64,000 nucleotides of DNA from Yaniella halotolerans DSM 15476 (GCF_000420805.1 NZ_ATVQ01000003.1:186001-250000); one strand, 5' to 3'. Positions 18,202 to 28,243 are shown, numbered from the stretch's first letter. The notes: generated by a model not told the origin, from the sequence alone. Numbers and translations: made by a program.

Positions 18202-19574
18202 TCCTGCAGCGACATTTCTACGACCGCAGTGCCGGATGGCGTTTCCGAACCGGTGTCTGGTTCTACGGTGATCCATAGCAGCTCATATGCTGCTACACCG
18301 CGGAACTCCACCTCGTCGTTCTCTAAGTCTTCGACAGTGTAGGTATCAACGGAAACTACTGACCCGCCGGGTTCTTCGAAGAGCCACACCTGGTAGGTCT
18401 CGTCTTCGGAAATCTCTGGGACATTGTCAAAGGTCAGATAGGCTGCGTCCTCTGATGTGGAGAAGCGTCCGGTTGCGGTGCCGTCTTCCATTTCGGCGTC
18501 AACGGTAACGGTGTCCTCCGCATCATCGACACTGCTACGGATGCGTAGGTCACCGGTGTTCAAGAAAATAACGGCTGCCAGTACGGCGATTACCAGCACA
18601 ATGCCGACCACGATAAACATCGTGCGGCTGCGGCGCTGCTGCTCTGGGTCCTCTTCAACCTCGTATTCTTCGACGCCTTCGATAAAGCCAATGCCGACGT
18701 TTTGTTCGGGCAGCTGATCGAGGACAGAGTCTAAAAGTGAGGCTGGAGGGTGAGCGGAGACGCGACGATAGGCCCAGGTGAGCATGCGCTGGAAGAGAGC
18801 GTGCCGGGCACGTAACTGTGCTGCGACCTCACGATCCTGGCGATTGATCCAGGCCTCCACCGCAACCGAGTCGTCATCATCGAAAGCCTGCAGTGCATTA
18901 AGTGTGGCCAGTTCTGTGCCGAGGCCAACCTGCAGGTCGGATTCAACGTCGTCAGAAAATGCGGCGGTCTGCCCACCAGATGAGGACAGCGATCCGGTGA
19001 CCCGGGTCGTCAGTAGCGGGTCATTGTCGCCGCTTGTACGGCCGGTGATCTCCGTCTGATAGTGCCGCGTCAACCGGATCGTCGCATCCCGAAGACGGGA
19101 TTTGAACGTCGGCACGGCAACGTTGAGCTCTGCGGCCGCCTCGTTTACCGTACGGCCACCCAACCAGATGGTCGTTAAAGCCAAAGCCTGTGCCTCGGTG
19201 AGAGGTTCAAGTTCTTTGAGCCGGGACGCAACGGCCTGCATGCGGGAGACATCGCCGATGTCCTGGGCGTCAGGCCGATGATAGCGGCCAATTTGTTGGG
19301 CAATGGAGTTAATCCATGCCACCACGGTTCGATCTCGCGCCTGTTCATCGGCGTGGTCGACGTTGAAGTCAAACGTGAAGTGTGGTGCCTGACGCCAGAG
19401 TGACGTATACGCATCAGTCGTAGCTTGCATGGCGTCATGTTCGATAGGAAAAAGTACGGTGAGCATGCCATAGACCTGCGGTGACGTGAGATCGTAGAGC
19501 GCGGCAAAAGCCGCGGTATCGTCGTCGCCGGCAAGCTTCAACAGTTGGGCTGGTCCCGGAGTTTGAGTTTCCAT
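18198..19574 (-). CDS. Single-chain ECF sigma factor fused to RskA-like membrane anti-sigma factor
   Basis: The 458-residue protein joins two modules normally encoded by separate genes. Residues about 14-100 look like sigma region 2 (DTAAFAALYDLTSPQVYGML and following). Residues 122-170 look like region 4, with the helix-turn-helix VNEAAAELNVAVPTFKSRLR. Residues about 218-290 resemble the cytoplasmic anti-sigma helical region, 318-338 is a TM helix, and 350-458 is an RskA-type extracytoplasmic domain with the TYQVWLFEEPGG signature. There is no internal stop or frameshift. As written, the sigma factor would be tethered to the membrane and need proteolysis for release. A purely structural role is possible. 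Confidence 0.8.
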   Translation of the reverse strand: METQTPGPAQLLKLAGDDDTAAFAALYDLTSPQVYGMLTVLFPIEHDAMQATTDAYTSLWRQAPHFTFDFNVDHADEQARDRTVVAWINSIAQQIGRYHRPDAQDIGDVSRMQAVASRLKELEPLTEAQALALTTIWLGGRTVNEAAAELNVAVPTFKSRLRDATIRLTRHYQTEITGRTSGDNDPLLTTRVTGSLSSSGGQTAAFSDDVESDLQVGLGTELATLNALQAFDDDDSVAVEAWINRQDREVAAQLRARHALFQRMLTWAYRRVSAHPPASLLDSVLDQLPEQNVGIGFIEGVEEYEVEEDPEQQRRSRTMFIVVGIVLVIAVLAAVIFLNTGDLRIRSSVDDAEDTVTVDAEMEDGTATGRFSTSEDAAYLTFDNVPEISEDETYQVWLFEEPGGSVVSVDTYTVEDLENDEVEFRGVAAYELLWITVEPDTGSETPSGTAVVEMSLQD

Positions 19575-19631
19575 CTCTGCTAGCTTATGAGGTGTTGTCG
19601 CCTAGAGCACCTCGGCGCGCCACAGGGTACC

Positions 19632-20141
19632 CTAACTACCTGAAAATTCATGTTGACGCCAGGCCTCGTACAGCACAATTGAAGCGGTATTTGCCAGGTT
19701 TAAGGAACGTCTTCCGGATTGCATGGGCAAAAAGACCGTGTCCGTAATCATCGGGTCGTTCAGCACATCGTTGCTGAGTCCAACGGATTCTTTGCCGAAA
19801 ACCAACACATCGCCGGGCTGATACGCAACGGCGTCATAGCGCACACTGCCGGTCCCAGTGAACGCGAATACTCGGGTGGGCTGCAGTGCCTCCCAGGCAG
19901 CAGCGAGGTCGGCATGCACGGTGACCAGGGCCAAGTCGTGGTAGTCCAGTCCGGCACGGCGTAGGTGTGCGTCGTCAAAATTAAAGCCCAGGGGTTCGAC
20001 CAAGTGTAGTTCCGCTCCGGTAATCGCTGCGAGTCGGATGGCATTGCCGGTGTTGCCGGGAATCTCGGGCTCGTGAAACAGGACGCGAAATTTCGGATTG
20101 GTTGCCGTGGGGGTGCGTGGTGCGTTGGCGTGTGGATTCAT
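19632..20141 (-). CDS. trmL: tRNA (cytidine/uridine-34-2'-O)-methyltransferase TrmL
   Basis: This 169-residue SPOUT methyltransferase modifies the wobble ribose of certain leucine tRNAs. FHEPEIPGNTGNAIRLAA near the N-terminus, the knot segment FGKESVGLSNDVL and the C-terminal PMQSGRRSLNLANTASI are TrmL signatures. The length matches the minimal family, with an N-terminal Pro/Thr-rich extension of about 15 residues. Its ATG overlaps the stop codon of the upstream J-protein gene by 4 bases, indicating coupled translation. Confidence 0.93.
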   Translation of the reverse strand: MNPHANAPRTPTATNPKFRVLFHEPEIPGNTGNAIRLAAITGAELHLVEPLGFNFDDAHLRRAGLDYHDLALVTVHADLAAAWEALQPTRVFAFTGTGSVRYDAVAYQPGDVLVFGKESVGLSNDVLNDPMITDTVFLPMQSGRRSLNLANTASIVLYEAWRQHEFSGS

Positions 20142-21034
20142 AGTCTTGCTAGCAGCTGTCCCATCGCAGTCCGATCTACCACGTTGTGGTCACCGGTACC
20201 GATAAAGAGTTTGATCTGACGGACCGCATCCATGATCGATGCGGGAACTTCTGTAAGCCCCAGAGTGTTGAGGGAGACGGGGGCCTGAATGGTAGGTGCA
20301 TGCGGATTCGTGGAGAATACGACAGCGAATCCGCCAATTTCAAAATCCGGTAGCAACTGCTGGAGCCCGGCGACGGCTTCGGAGAGGTCGGTCAGTTCAA
20401 TATTTTTGCGTCCGGTCAGGGCGGTGCCGTTGAACTGGTAGACGTCCGGCGGGGCATGGGCCACGGAAAATACGGCGACCTTCGTCCCACCGAGTACCAC
20501 GGTGCTGAGCACGTTTCGTCGCGACAACTTGACGCCGTGAAAGATACGCAGCGCGGGCAGAGCTGACTGCACTCGCGTCTGTAATACCTCTGAAAGCCGT
20601 GCGTGCAAGGATTGTTGTTTGCGTCTAAAGAATCCGCCCGGGATAGCCCCGTGGACGACCTGTTGTGACAGGGGTGAATCCACGGTGACCGGTGGATTGC
20701 CCGGTAACTGAACTGGCCCATCTGCCAAGGGCGGAATGAACCGCAGTGGCTCGGGTTGCCTCGAAGCATTCGGCCGCGTTTCGTAGGCACGCGCAGTTGG
20801 TTGTCGCGTCGCCGTTGTTCGTTGCTCAAACGTGTCGTTGGGCATGGAATCAAGTTCAGACAATTGTTTCCACGCCTTAGTTATTTCATCAAAGCGTGCT
20901 GCATCACCACCACGATCCGGATGGTGCCGTTTTGCTAAGGCAAGATAGGCCCGGCGGATCTGCTTTTCACTGGCCGACGGACTGACCCCGAGCACCTGAT
21001 AGGGGTCTGAACGGTTGCTGAGATTGTCTGACAC
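20138..21034 (-). CDS. DnaJ-domain protein (type III J-protein)
   Basis: The 298-residue protein has an N-terminal J-domain (10-62) with the essential HPD at 38-40, so it should stimulate an Hsp70 ATPase. It lacks the Gly/Phe region and zinc-finger repeats of DnaJ. Residues 90-298 form an uncharacterised domain, with a nuclease-related-like pattern around LSRRNVLSTVVLGGTKVAVF that I cannot assign firmly. It is translationally coupled to trmL. It is divergent from the cysteine desulfurase gene across only 38 bases, so the two promoters must overlap. Confidence 0.8.
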   Translation of the reverse strand: MSDNLSNRSDPYQVLGVSPSASEKQIRRAYLALAKRHHPDRGGDAARFDEITKAWKQLSELDSMPNDTFEQRTTATRQPTARAYETRPNASRQPEPLRFIPPLADGPVQLPGNPPVTVDSPLSQQVVHGAIPGGFFRRKQQSLHARLSEVLQTRVQSALPALRIFHGVKLSRRNVLSTVVLGGTKVAVFSVAHAPPDVYQFNGTALTGRKNIELTDLSEAVAGLQQLLPDFEIGGFAVVFSTNPHAPTIQAPVSLNTLGLTEVPASIMDAVRQIKLFIGTGDHNVVDRTAMGQLLARL

Positions 21035-21072
21035 GGGCCATATTCTACCGGTCCTGTTCTAAACTGGAGGAC

Positions 21073-22272
21073 ATGTCCCGAATCTATCTTGATCACGCAG
21101 CCACCACACCGGTGCGCGAGGCCGCGCTCGAAGCATTCGTGAGCCAGGCAAAACGCAATGGCAACGCATCGGCGCTGCACTCGGCTGGCCGCTCGGTAAA
21201 ATTCCAAGTGGAAGATGCTCGAGATCAGTTGGCCGCGACCTTGGACGCAGATCCAACCGAGGTGCTCTTCACCGCCGGTGGCACCGAGGCAGACAATTTG
21301 GCGCTCAAAGGGCTTTACTGGGCCAATCAGCCCAATGACGTCATTGTCGCCACCGGCGTTGAACACCCTGCCGTCCTGGAAACACTGGAATGGTTAGAAG
21401 CCCACGAAAACGCGAGCCTGGTGTTTGTGGACGTGACCGAGGAAGGGTTTATCGATGTTGCTGCGTTCCAAACCGCGCTCGAGAAATACGCAGGACGCAT
21501 TGCACTTGCTACGCTGATGTGGGCAAATAATGAAATTGGCACCATCCAGCCGGTCGAGCACGTGGCTGAGTTGTGCCAGGCAGCAGGCGTGGATTTCCAT
21601 GTCGATGCCGTGCAAGCCTTTGGCAGTTTGCCCATTACCTTTGCGCCGGGGATGACAACCATGGCACTTTCCGGGCACAAGATTGGTGCACCGGTTGGAA
21701 TCGGAGCCCTGCTGGTACGCCGGGACGCCAAACCGGTACCGGTCCTACACGGCGGGGGACAGGAACGTGAAATCCGCTCCGGCACGATCGCTGATGCACT
21801 GATTGTGGCGTTTGCTGCCGCAGCCGTTGAGGCCACCCAGAATCTGACCGCAGAGTCGTCTCGATTAGCCGGGTTGCGAGACCAATTGATTGAAGCGGTT
21901 CAGGAACATATCCCGACTGCCAAACTGCAGGGACCGACCGACCCAAATTATCGGCTTCCAACGAACGTGCACTTTTCCTTTGCGGGGGCCGAGGGTGACT
22001 CGTTATTATTTGGGTTGGACATGGCAGGGATCGAATCATCGACGGGTTCGGCGTGTAATGCGGGGGTATCACGTCCCTCGCACGTTATTTTGGCTACCGG
22101 CCAAGACGAACCAGCGGCCCGATCCACCCAGCGGTTTAGTCTGGGGCATACGACGACGCAAGAAGATATCGACTCGGTGATAGCTGCGCTACCGGGAATT
22201 TACCGGGCAGCAGCGGATGCCGGGATGGCCGCAGAGAAGTCATCGATCCGCACAGCAAATTCACACCGCTAA
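21073..22272 (+). CDS. Cysteine desulfurase (NifS/IscS family)
   Basis: This 399-residue PLP enzyme removes sulfur from cysteine for thiolation and Fe-S assembly. [10 protein letters not shown] begins the fold. His98 stacks on PLP, Asp178 and Gln181 bind the cofactor, and Lys203 in SGHKIG forms the Schiff base. Cys328 in [10 protein letters not shown] is the persulfide carrier, in the short-loop setting of IscS-type class I enzymes. GGAGG lies close to the ATG. mnmA follows 13 bases downstream, so this desulfurase probably feeds sulfur to tRNA 2-thiouridine synthesis. Confidence 0.94.
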   Translation: MSRIYLDHAATTPVREAALEAFVSQAKRNGNASALHSAGRSVKFQVEDARDQLAATLDADPTEVLFTAGGTEADNLALKGLYWANQPNDVIVATGVEHPAVLETLEWLEAHENASLVFVDVTEEGFIDVAAFQTALEKYAGRIALATLMWANNEIGTIQPVEHVAELCQAAGVDFHVDAVQAFGSLPITFAPGMTTMALSGHKIGAPVGIGALLVRRDAKPVPVLHGGGQEREIRSGTIADALIVAFAAAAVEATQNLTAESSRLAGLRDQLIEAVQEHIPTAKLQGPTDPNYRLPTNVHFSFAGAEGDSLLFGLDMAGIESSTGSACNAGVSRPSHVILATGQDEPAARSTQRFSLGHTTTQEDIDSVIAALPGIYRAAADAGMAAEKSSIRTANSHR

Positions 22273-22285
22273 ACGGGAGAACATT

Positions 22286-23434
22286 ATGAAAAAGTTAAAG
22301 GTTTTGGCAGCAATGTCAGGCGGTGTCGACTCGGCCGTGGCTGCCGCACGTGCAGTAGACGCCGGACACGACGTCGTCGGCGTGCACCTGGCACTATCTC
22401 GTATGCCAGGCACTCTGCGTACCGGCTCGCGAGGATGCTGCACCATTGAAGATGCTTCCGATGCCTGGCGTGCCTGCGAAATGCTGGGGATTCCGTACTA
22501 CACCTGGGACTTCTCGGAACGTTTCCAAGAAGAAGTCGTCGACGATTTCATCGAAGAGTATGCTGCCGGCCGTACGCCGAACCCCTGCATGCGCTGTAAT
22601 GAACGCATCAAATTTGCTGCCCTGCTGGAACGTGCATTGGCCCTGGGCTTTGACGCCGTCGTGACCGGCCACTACGCCAAAGTCATTGAGGGTGAAAGCG
22701 GTGAACTCGAACTTCACCGCGCCGCAGACGACGCGAAAGACCAGTCATATGTGCTGGGTGTGCTCACCGCAGAACAGCTCAAACACTCGATGTTCCCGCT
22801 GGGTGACACACCCTCGAAGGAGATGGTGCGTGCCGAAGCCGCCGAACGTGGCATTTCGGTAGCCCAGAAACCAGACTCCCACGATATCTGCTTTATCCCT
22901 GATGGTGACACCCGTGGCTGGTTGGAAGAAAAGATCGATATGGAAGACGGCCCGATCTACGACACCAGCGGTGAACAGGTCGGCACCCACCCCGGCGCTC
23001 AGGCCTTCACCATTGGACAGCGTCGCGGGTTATCCATCGGAAAACCTGCAGAAGACGGTAAACCTCGTTTCGTGTTGGAAATTAGCCCGAAAGATAACGC
23101 CGTTGTGGTCGGTTCACGCGAAATGCTCGCGGTTGATCGCATCACCGGAATCCGCCCGTCCTGGGCAGGAGCTCCAATCGCTGAGGAGGCCACCGGTGCA
23201 TGGTTTGACTGCCACGTACAGGTGCGGGCACACGCAGAACCTGTACCCGGTCGTGCCCGCGTCACCACCGGCGACGTCGACGGCACCGACGCCGTGGTGT
23301 GGGAAATGGAACTCGACGAAACGATCCAGGGTGTCGCACCTGGACAAACTGCTGTCGTGTACCAGGGAACCAGGGTCCTTGGACAGGCCACCATTCACAA
23401 GTCAATCAACGCAGAACGTTTGGCACACGTCTAA
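22286..23434 (+). CDS. mnmA: tRNA-specific 2-thiouridylase MnmA
   Basis: The 382-residue enzyme adenylates and thiolates U34 of Lys, Glu and Gln tRNAs. The PP-loop SGGVDSAV is at 11-18. The catalytic cysteines are Cys101 (TPNPCMRCN) and Cys201 (HDICFIPDG). The frame is open 69 bases further upstream into the desulfurase gene, but ATG 22286 is preceded by GGGAGA and begins the conserved KVLAAMSGG segment. It receives sulfur from the neighbouring desulfurase. Confidence 0.97.
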   Translation: MKKLKVLAAMSGGVDSAVAAARAVDAGHDVVGVHLALSRMPGTLRTGSRGCCTIEDASDAWRACEMLGIPYYTWDFSERFQEEVVDDFIEEYAAGRTPNPCMRCNERIKFAALLERALALGFDAVVTGHYAKVIEGESGELELHRAADDAKDQSYVLGVLTAEQLKHSMFPLGDTPSKEMVRAEAAERGISVAQKPDSHDICFIPDGDTRGWLEEKIDMEDGPIYDTSGEQVGTHPGAQAFTIGQRRGLSIGKPAEDGKPRFVLEISPKDNAVVVGSREMLAVDRITGIRPSWAGAPIAEEATGAWFDCHVQVRAHAEPVPGRARVTTGDVDGTDAVVWEMELDETIQGVAPGQTAVVYQGTRVLGQATIHKSINAERLAHV

Positions 23435-23444
23435 GCTAGGAACC

Positions 23445-23780
23445 ATGAACTACGATTCCACGGCGTCATCGTTGGCGGGCAAAACCGATCCGGCCATCTT
23501 TGAAGAACTCTTGTCCATCCGCTCCAGCATCGATAATATTGATGCCACCCTGGTGTATCTGTTGGCCGAGCGATTCAAATGCACCCAGAAGGTTGGGCAG
23601 CTCAAAGCTGCACACGAACTGCCGCCATCGGATCCGGAACGTGAAAAGTCTCAGATCAAACGGCTGCATTCGCTATCGCGTGACGCCGAACTCGACCCGG
23701 CATTCGCCGAGAAATTCTTGAATTTCATCATCGAGGAAGTCATTCAGCACCACAAAGCCATCTCGCAGGAGCAGCAGTGA
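23445..23780 (+). CDS. AroQ-type chorismate mutase
   Basis: The 111-residue all-helical protein resembles monofunctional AroQ chorismate mutases, which convert chorismate to prephenate for Phe/Tyr synthesis. ELLSIRSSIDNIDATLVYLL forms helix 1, ERFKCTQKVGQLKA carries the active-site Arg/Lys pattern, and FIIEEVIQHH is the last helix. The open frame extends hundreds of bases upstream through mnmA, but the ATG at 23445, preceded by AGGA, starts the conserved domain. It overlaps the following gene by 4 bases (GTGA). Confidence 0.9.
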   Translation: MNYDSTASSLAGKTDPAIFEELLSIRSSIDNIDATLVYLLAERFKCTQKVGQLKAAHELPPSDPEREKSQIKRLHSLSRDAELDPAFAEKFLNFIIEEVIQHHKAISQEQQ

Positions 23781-24754
23781 CGACCCCGGTGGGTCTCGTC
23801 GATGGCACATTTGCGGGAACTGACCTTCACGCTGTGTACGAACTGCAGCGCAACGAAATCGGGGCCCCGCACATTCCCGCGCTGGTGGAACTGCCAGACG
23901 TCGGCCCACATGCCACAGACGTCGGCAAAGTTGCTGCCAATCTCAGCGTGCCTCTTGAACTGCGCTCATACGGGTGGCAGTTGCAGCACGGTACCAGAAT
24001 CTCGGCCAGCGACCAGTTACGAGCTACATCCCACCGCGATAGTGTCATCCAGGCCATGGCAGATATCGCTGCTGCCGATGCCATCCCAGAAGTATCGGTA
24101 CGTCTGGTAGGTCCTGTAACACTGATGATGTCTGGTTGGCTGCCCTCAGGTCAACGAATTCTGCGTGACCCAGGTGCCCGCGAAGATCTTGCAGGAGCCT
24201 GGGTTGAAGGTGCAGCAACACTGAGTGCACGCATGCGTGCGGTACTGGGAGCTACCCCGACCCTGCTTATAGACGAGCTCCAAGCGCATCGAGCTGTCAC
24301 CGGTCAGGTGCGCACCGCATCAGGGGCGGGCTTTGAGCGGTCCATTGACCTCTCCGAAGTCAGAACCTACTGGGAAGCCGCCCACACCCCGGATGCAAAC
24401 GTGCTATTAGAAACTTCTGCTGAGCTAGTCGACACGGCGGCTGAAGTCGGGGGCATCATACTCGACTGGCCGCAGGGTCGAAGCTTGACAACTGAGCGTA
24501 CTTGGGAACGCGTTGACGGACTCGTTCAGGCACAGAAACCCGTTGCTTTTCAAATCCAGCATCGTGACAACCCTCAGCGTTATGCCGAAGAACTCATCGA
24601 GCAATACCTGGATTGGGGTGTGAGCCCCAGCGGCTTGGACCGCGTGCATTTTGTCCGACGTTTTGACCGAGCCGGTGAAGTGGAAACTGGTGCTGGTCTC
24701 CAATGGCTGCGTATGCTGGCCGATCACGCGGCAGGATACGTCACCACGTTGTAA
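23777..24754 (+). CDS. MetE C-terminal-like (cobalamin-independent methionine synthase-like) protein
   Basis: The 325-residue protein has the UROD/MetE TIM-barrel pattern and matches the actinobacterial protein usually found beside mnmA (mycobacterial Rv3015c type). VRLVGPVTLMMSGWLPSG resembles the GP(V/L)T segment of MetE. It is less than half the length of MetE and I do not see the full zinc triad, so methionine synthase activity is doubtful; it may use another methyl or thiol substrate. The GTG start is coupled to the chorismate mutase stop. Confidence 0.75.
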   Translation: MTTPVGLVDGTFAGTDLHAVYELQRNEIGAPHIPALVELPDVGPHATDVGKVAANLSVPLELRSYGWQLQHGTRISASDQLRATSHRDSVIQAMADIAAADAIPEVSVRLVGPVTLMMSGWLPSGQRILRDPGAREDLAGAWVEGAATLSARMRAVLGATPTLLIDELQAHRAVTGQVRTASGAGFERSIDLSEVRTYWEAAHTPDANVLLETSAELVDTAAEVGGIILDWPQGRSLTTERTWERVDGLVQAQKPVAFQIQHRDNPQRYAEELIEQYLDWGVSPSGLDRVHFVRRFDRAGEVETGAGLQWLRMLADHAAGYVTTL

Positions 24755-24801
24755 CGCCTATGAGCAACGGCTAAGAGGTGGTCGGTACGGTTACGAAGCT
24801 T

Positions 24802-26094
24802 TCAAAGCCGGCCGGCCGCTTTGAGCCGTAAATACATATCCCCGACTGCCATTGGTAAATCATCTGGTTGGGCTTCTACGACATCTGCGCCATAACGGTT
24901 CAGTAGTTGCACCATTTTACGGTTCCGCAATTTTTGCGTCTCGGCGCTTGCTGCAATAAACGCCTCATCGGAGGCGCTGCGGTTTTCTGCCATCTCATCA
25001 AGTTCAGGGTCTGCTACCGCAGCAACCAAAACGACGTGACGTTTCGCTAACACCGGCAAGATAGGAATCAATCCTTCTTGAATCGCAGCAGAATCCAGGG
25101 GAGTCACGAGCACAATGAGGGCGCGCTGCCTGGTCACCTTAGAGATCTCGGGCGGTAAAACTGACCAATCGGCAGCTAATAGGCGAGGAAATACTTGCGA
25201 TAACGCCGTGGAGACGCGATGCAGCAGATGGCCTTTTTCCTCGGACGAGGAGCGCGTCCGGATGGACTGATCTAGGGTCAATAAGTCGACTCTGTCCCCA
25301 CCAGCATTGGCTAGTGCAGACATAAAGAGCGCGGCTTCAATGCCCGCATCGAAGCGAGTCTCATCGCCTACCCTCACGGCAGAGGCACGCGACGAATCAA
25401 GGACGACCACCACTCGGCGGTCACGTTCCGGGCGATATGTCCGCACGATCAGTTCGTCAGAACGTGCCGAAGCGCGCCAATCGATGGTCCGCACATCGTC
25501 ACCGCGAACATACTCACGCAACGAATCGAACTCGTGGCCCGCGCCGGGCGCATGCACAGCTGATCGCCCCTCGATTTCACGCAGCTGGTGAATCCTTGAA
25601 GGTAAATGCCGACGAGATCGAAACGGAGGGACCACGGTCACGCTTCCAGCAGACGTATGCGTGTGCTGACGGCCGCCCAAGCGTAATGGGCCATAGGTGC
25701 GAAGGGTCAGTTTTTGGGTTCGAACGGTGCCGCGCCGGCCCGGGGCAAGTGTCGTGGTGAAACGCTGGGAGGCACCAACCGGAATATCCATGTGATGTTC
25801 TGCCTGCGTATTGTGGGCCGAGGGCTGCCACCCGTCGCGTACTCGACCAAGCATTCGGCGCTGCGAACGGTTTGAAACTTCGACCCAGACCTCGAGTGGT
25901 TCTTCCAGACGAACCTGTTTGTTCTCACTGCGGTGTAGCGTCACCATTCGCGGGGATGGTGTCAGAAGCAGCTCAATGACAAGCACGATCAGGAGCGCGC
26001 CTAATAGCCCAAACACGGTGAGATAGCCGGGCCACAACACCATGGGGATAAACCCAAGTATTGCGAGAATGACGAACCGAAACGAAATGAACAT
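24802..26094 (-). CDS. DUF58 family protein with VWA-like domain
   Basis: The 430-residue protein has two N-terminal TM helices (about 5-50) and a beta-rich extracellular stretch. The DUF58 core follows, with the typical DSLREYVRGDDVRTIDWRAS region and a VWA-like fold starting at VVVLDSSRAS. DUF58 proteins work with MoxR ATPases in envelope-related chaperone systems of unclear substrate. The ATG at 26094 shares its A with the TAA of the moxR-like gene, so translation is coupled. A longer frame exists upstream but lies within the ATPase gene. Confidence 0.92.
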   Translation of the reverse strand: MFISFRFVILAILGFIPMVLWPGYLTVFGLLGALLIVLVIELLLTPSPRMVTLHRSENKQVRLEEPLEVWVEVSNRSQRRMLGRVRDGWQPSAHNTQAEHHMDIPVGASQRFTTTLAPGRRGTVRTQKLTLRTYGPLRLGGRQHTHTSAGSVTVVPPFRSRRHLPSRIHQLREIEGRSAVHAPGAGHEFDSLREYVRGDDVRTIDWRASARSDELIVRTYRPERDRRVVVVLDSSRASAVRVGDETRFDAGIEAALFMSALANAGGDRVDLLTLDQSIRTRSSSEEKGHLLHRVSTALSQVFPRLLAADWSVLPPEISKVTRQRALIVLVTPLDSAAIQEGLIPILPVLAKRHVVLVAAVADPELDEMAENRSASDEAFIAASAETQKLRNRKMVQLLNRYGADVVEAQPDDLPMAVGDMYLRLKAAGRL

Positions 26095-27047
26095 TACCGA
26101 GGCACCGGCACCGTTGCGGTAAGACCCTGCAGCACCTGATCGATACTGACACCATCCATTTCGGCCTCCGGGCGCAGTGAGACACGGTGCCGCAGACAGG
26201 GCAACACGAGGGACTGGACGTCGTCGGGGGTCACAAAATCCCGACCTATCAGCCATGCCCACGCCTTGGCAGTCTTCATCAAGGCAGTCGAACCACGCGG
26301 GGACACTCCAGTCTGGAATGACGGCGAAGTTCGGGTGGCCTGGACTAGATCCACAATATAGGCCAGCACCTCGGGCGAGGTCTTGACTTGTGCAATTTCG
26401 ACCCGCGCAGCCTCAACCGTCTGCTGATTGGCTACCGCCGTCAACCCCGCTGCAATGAGGTCGGTTGGCCGGAACCCCGCCGCGTGACGGTTCAGAATTT
26501 CGATCTCGTCATTGCGTGCCGGAAGATCGAGTTTTACCTTCAGCATAAACCGGTCCAGCTGAGCTTCCGGTAGAGGATAGGTGCCCTCATATTCAATGGG
26601 GTTCTGGGTAGCAATCACCATGAAGGGTTCAGGCAGGGGATAGGTTGTTCCATCTACCGAGACCTGGTGTTCTTCCATAGCTTCTAAGAGTGCTGCCTGA
26701 GTTTTGGGCGGGGTCCGGTTGATCTCATCGGCCAACATAAGGTTCGTGAATACCGGGCCTTCACGGAAACGGAATTGTGATGTCGACGCATCATAAATCA
26801 GGGAACCCGTCACATCGCCAGGCATCAGATCCGGTGTGAACTGCACTCGGGCGTTCGTGAGGTCCATTGCTTCCGAGAGGCTCCGGACCAAGAGAGTTTT
26901 GGCAACGCCAGGAACACCCTCGAGCAGCACGTGGCCTTCGGCCAGCAACCCGATGAGCAACGAGGTCACCGCGTGGTCTTGCCCAACGACGGACTTGGCG
27001 ACCTCAGCCCGGACATCGTTGAGTGCGGGGCGGGGGGATTGGTTCAC
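26094..27047 (-). CDS. MoxR-type AAA+ ATPase
   Basis: This 317-residue AAA+ ATPase is of the MoxR family. Walker A is GVPGVAKT near residues 40-47, and Walker B LADEINRTPPKTQ with the adjoining LLEAMEEHQVSVDG is diagnostic. Sensor regions ATQNPIEYEGTYPLPEAQLDRF and SPRGSTALMKTAKAWA are intact. It is expected to act as a chaperone with the co-transcribed DUF58 VWA-like protein. The gene overlaps its upstream neighbour by one base. Confidence 0.95.
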   Translation of the reverse strand: MNQSPRPALNDVRAEVAKSVVGQDHAVTSLLIGLLAEGHVLLEGVPGVAKTLLVRSLSEAMDLTNARVQFTPDLMPGDVTGSLIYDASTSQFRFREGPVFTNLMLADEINRTPPKTQAALLEAMEEHQVSVDGTTYPLPEPFMVIATQNPIEYEGTYPLPEAQLDRFMLKVKLDLPARNDEIEILNRHAAGFRPTDLIAAGLTAVANQQTVEAARVEIAQVKTSPEVLAYIVDLVQATRTSPSFQTGVSPRGSTALMKTAKAWAWLIGRDFVTPDDVQSLVLPCLRHRVSLRPEAEMDGVSIDQVLQGLTATVPVPR

Positions 27048-28243
27048 TATGACTCCTTTGTTGGTGCTGCGAAGCGGTCACGCACTTGGTGTTCGAGCTG
27101 TTGTAGGTGTTGTGCCCAGGACACAAAATCCTTGCTGGTCAGTTCGTGAGCAGGCGGGCTGTAAAGCTGCTGCAGTTCTGCAACCGGTCGATGAAGCTGA
27201 GTTGCGGTCTCTGCCAAGATGGCCTCCGGTGCTGTACCGGGACCCAATTGCAACATTCGCGCCAGCCGAGCGAGACTGGCCTGCTGGAGCATGCCCAGCG
27301 CATGACCATGGTGCTTGCCTTTGGCATACATCCGCCCGCGACCCACGGTCGTCTCAGCTGCGGAGACTTCGGCCGGCAGCGGTTCGGTAATGACCGGACC
27401 GGTCCGACGACCGATATACAACAGGAAAATTCCGGTAACGACGACGCCCCACACGATGCTCATACGCACCCAATCGGGCAGTTGGACCGGTGAGAGATCG
27501 CCGTGGTGATCTGGGTCCAGACTGAAATCTGGTTGGAACCAGATCACGATGTCACTCTGGCCGAGCGCCCAGGTGGCCAGGGTGGCCGTACCGTTATCGT
27601 GGAGACCAGCATTCGAGAGCATCTGCCAATCTGCAAACACGATGGATCCCTCGGACGTCTCGGCATAGGCATACGCCGGTTGCTCAGTGCCCGTGTCATC
27701 GGTATCGAACGCAAAACAGCCCTGGGCGCCATCACGGAGGAGCACACCCGAGCGAATATTGTTGATATCTGTGGCTTCGCGTGCTGCGTCGAGCCGACAA
27801 GATTCGTTGACTTCCAGCTGGTCGACCACCGGTGCCTGGACCGTAGTGTCCACGCCGTCTAAGAGATACTGCGCCACGGTGCCGGGTACGCCAGCAAAGA
27901 CTCGCTGGTCGGCCGGTACCAGTTCGGCGAGTTCTTCGAGCCGCTCGTACGAGCTGTTCTGCATTTCAGAATTCGCATCATGGAAGAGCACGGTGGCCTC
28001 TGGATGGCTACTCAACTCGGAACGCAATTGCGTCATGGATTGCACGGGCCGTACCGCAATACCTTGATTTTCCAGCACACTGGTGATCCCTGCAGCACCC
28101 TGGTTCGTTTCGTCGTCTATACCGAGGTCACCTTCGGTGCGCTGCGGTTGGAAAGCGATCCACGTTAACACTGCGAGCCAGGCTACGATCACCAGACTCA
28201 CGACGGTGATCCACCCCAACTTTCGACGCGGGACAGTTTTCAT
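27047..28243 (-). CDS. DUF4350 domain membrane protein
   Basis: The 398-residue protein has an N-terminal TM helix (about 10-30) and an extracytoplasmic domain with the DUF4350 pattern GAAGITSVLENQGIAVRPVQ. A second TM helix lies near 258-278 (IVWGVVVTGIFLLYIG), and the cytoplasmic tail is Leu/Gln-rich. DUF4350 proteins are typical partners in MoxR-DUF58 operons. They resemble the transglutaminase-associated or GldG-like substrate-recognition components, but no activity is known. It overlaps the upstream DUF4129 gene by 4 bases. Confidence 0.88.
   Translation of the reverse strand: MKTVPRRKLGWITVVSLVIVAWLAVLTWIAFQPQRTEGDLGIDDETNQGAAGITSVLENQGIAVRPVQSMTQLRSELSSHPEATVLFHDANSEMQNSSYERLEELAELVPADQRVFAGVPGTVAQYLLDGVDTTVQAPVVDQLEVNESCRLDAAREATDINNIRSGVLLRDGAQGCFAFDTDDTGTEQPAYAYAETSEGSIVFADWQMLSNAGLHDNGTATLATWALGQSDIVIWFQPDFSLDPDHHGDLSPVQLPDWVRMSIVWGVVVTGIFLLYIGRRTGPVITEPLPAEVSAAETTVGRGRMYAKGKHHGHALGMLQQASLARLARMLQLGPGTAPEAILAETATQLHRPVAELQQLYSPPAHELTSKDFVSWAQHLQQLEHQVRDRFAAPTKES

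Noticed and set aside
22902-23444. Long frame preceding the chorismate mutase
   Set aside because: It is an out-of-frame shadow of mnmA; the real start is ATG 23445.
24802-24824. TCAAAGC/GCTTTGA stem at the end of the DUF58 gene as a terminator
   Set aside because: It lies within coding sequence with no adjacent T run; probably incidental.
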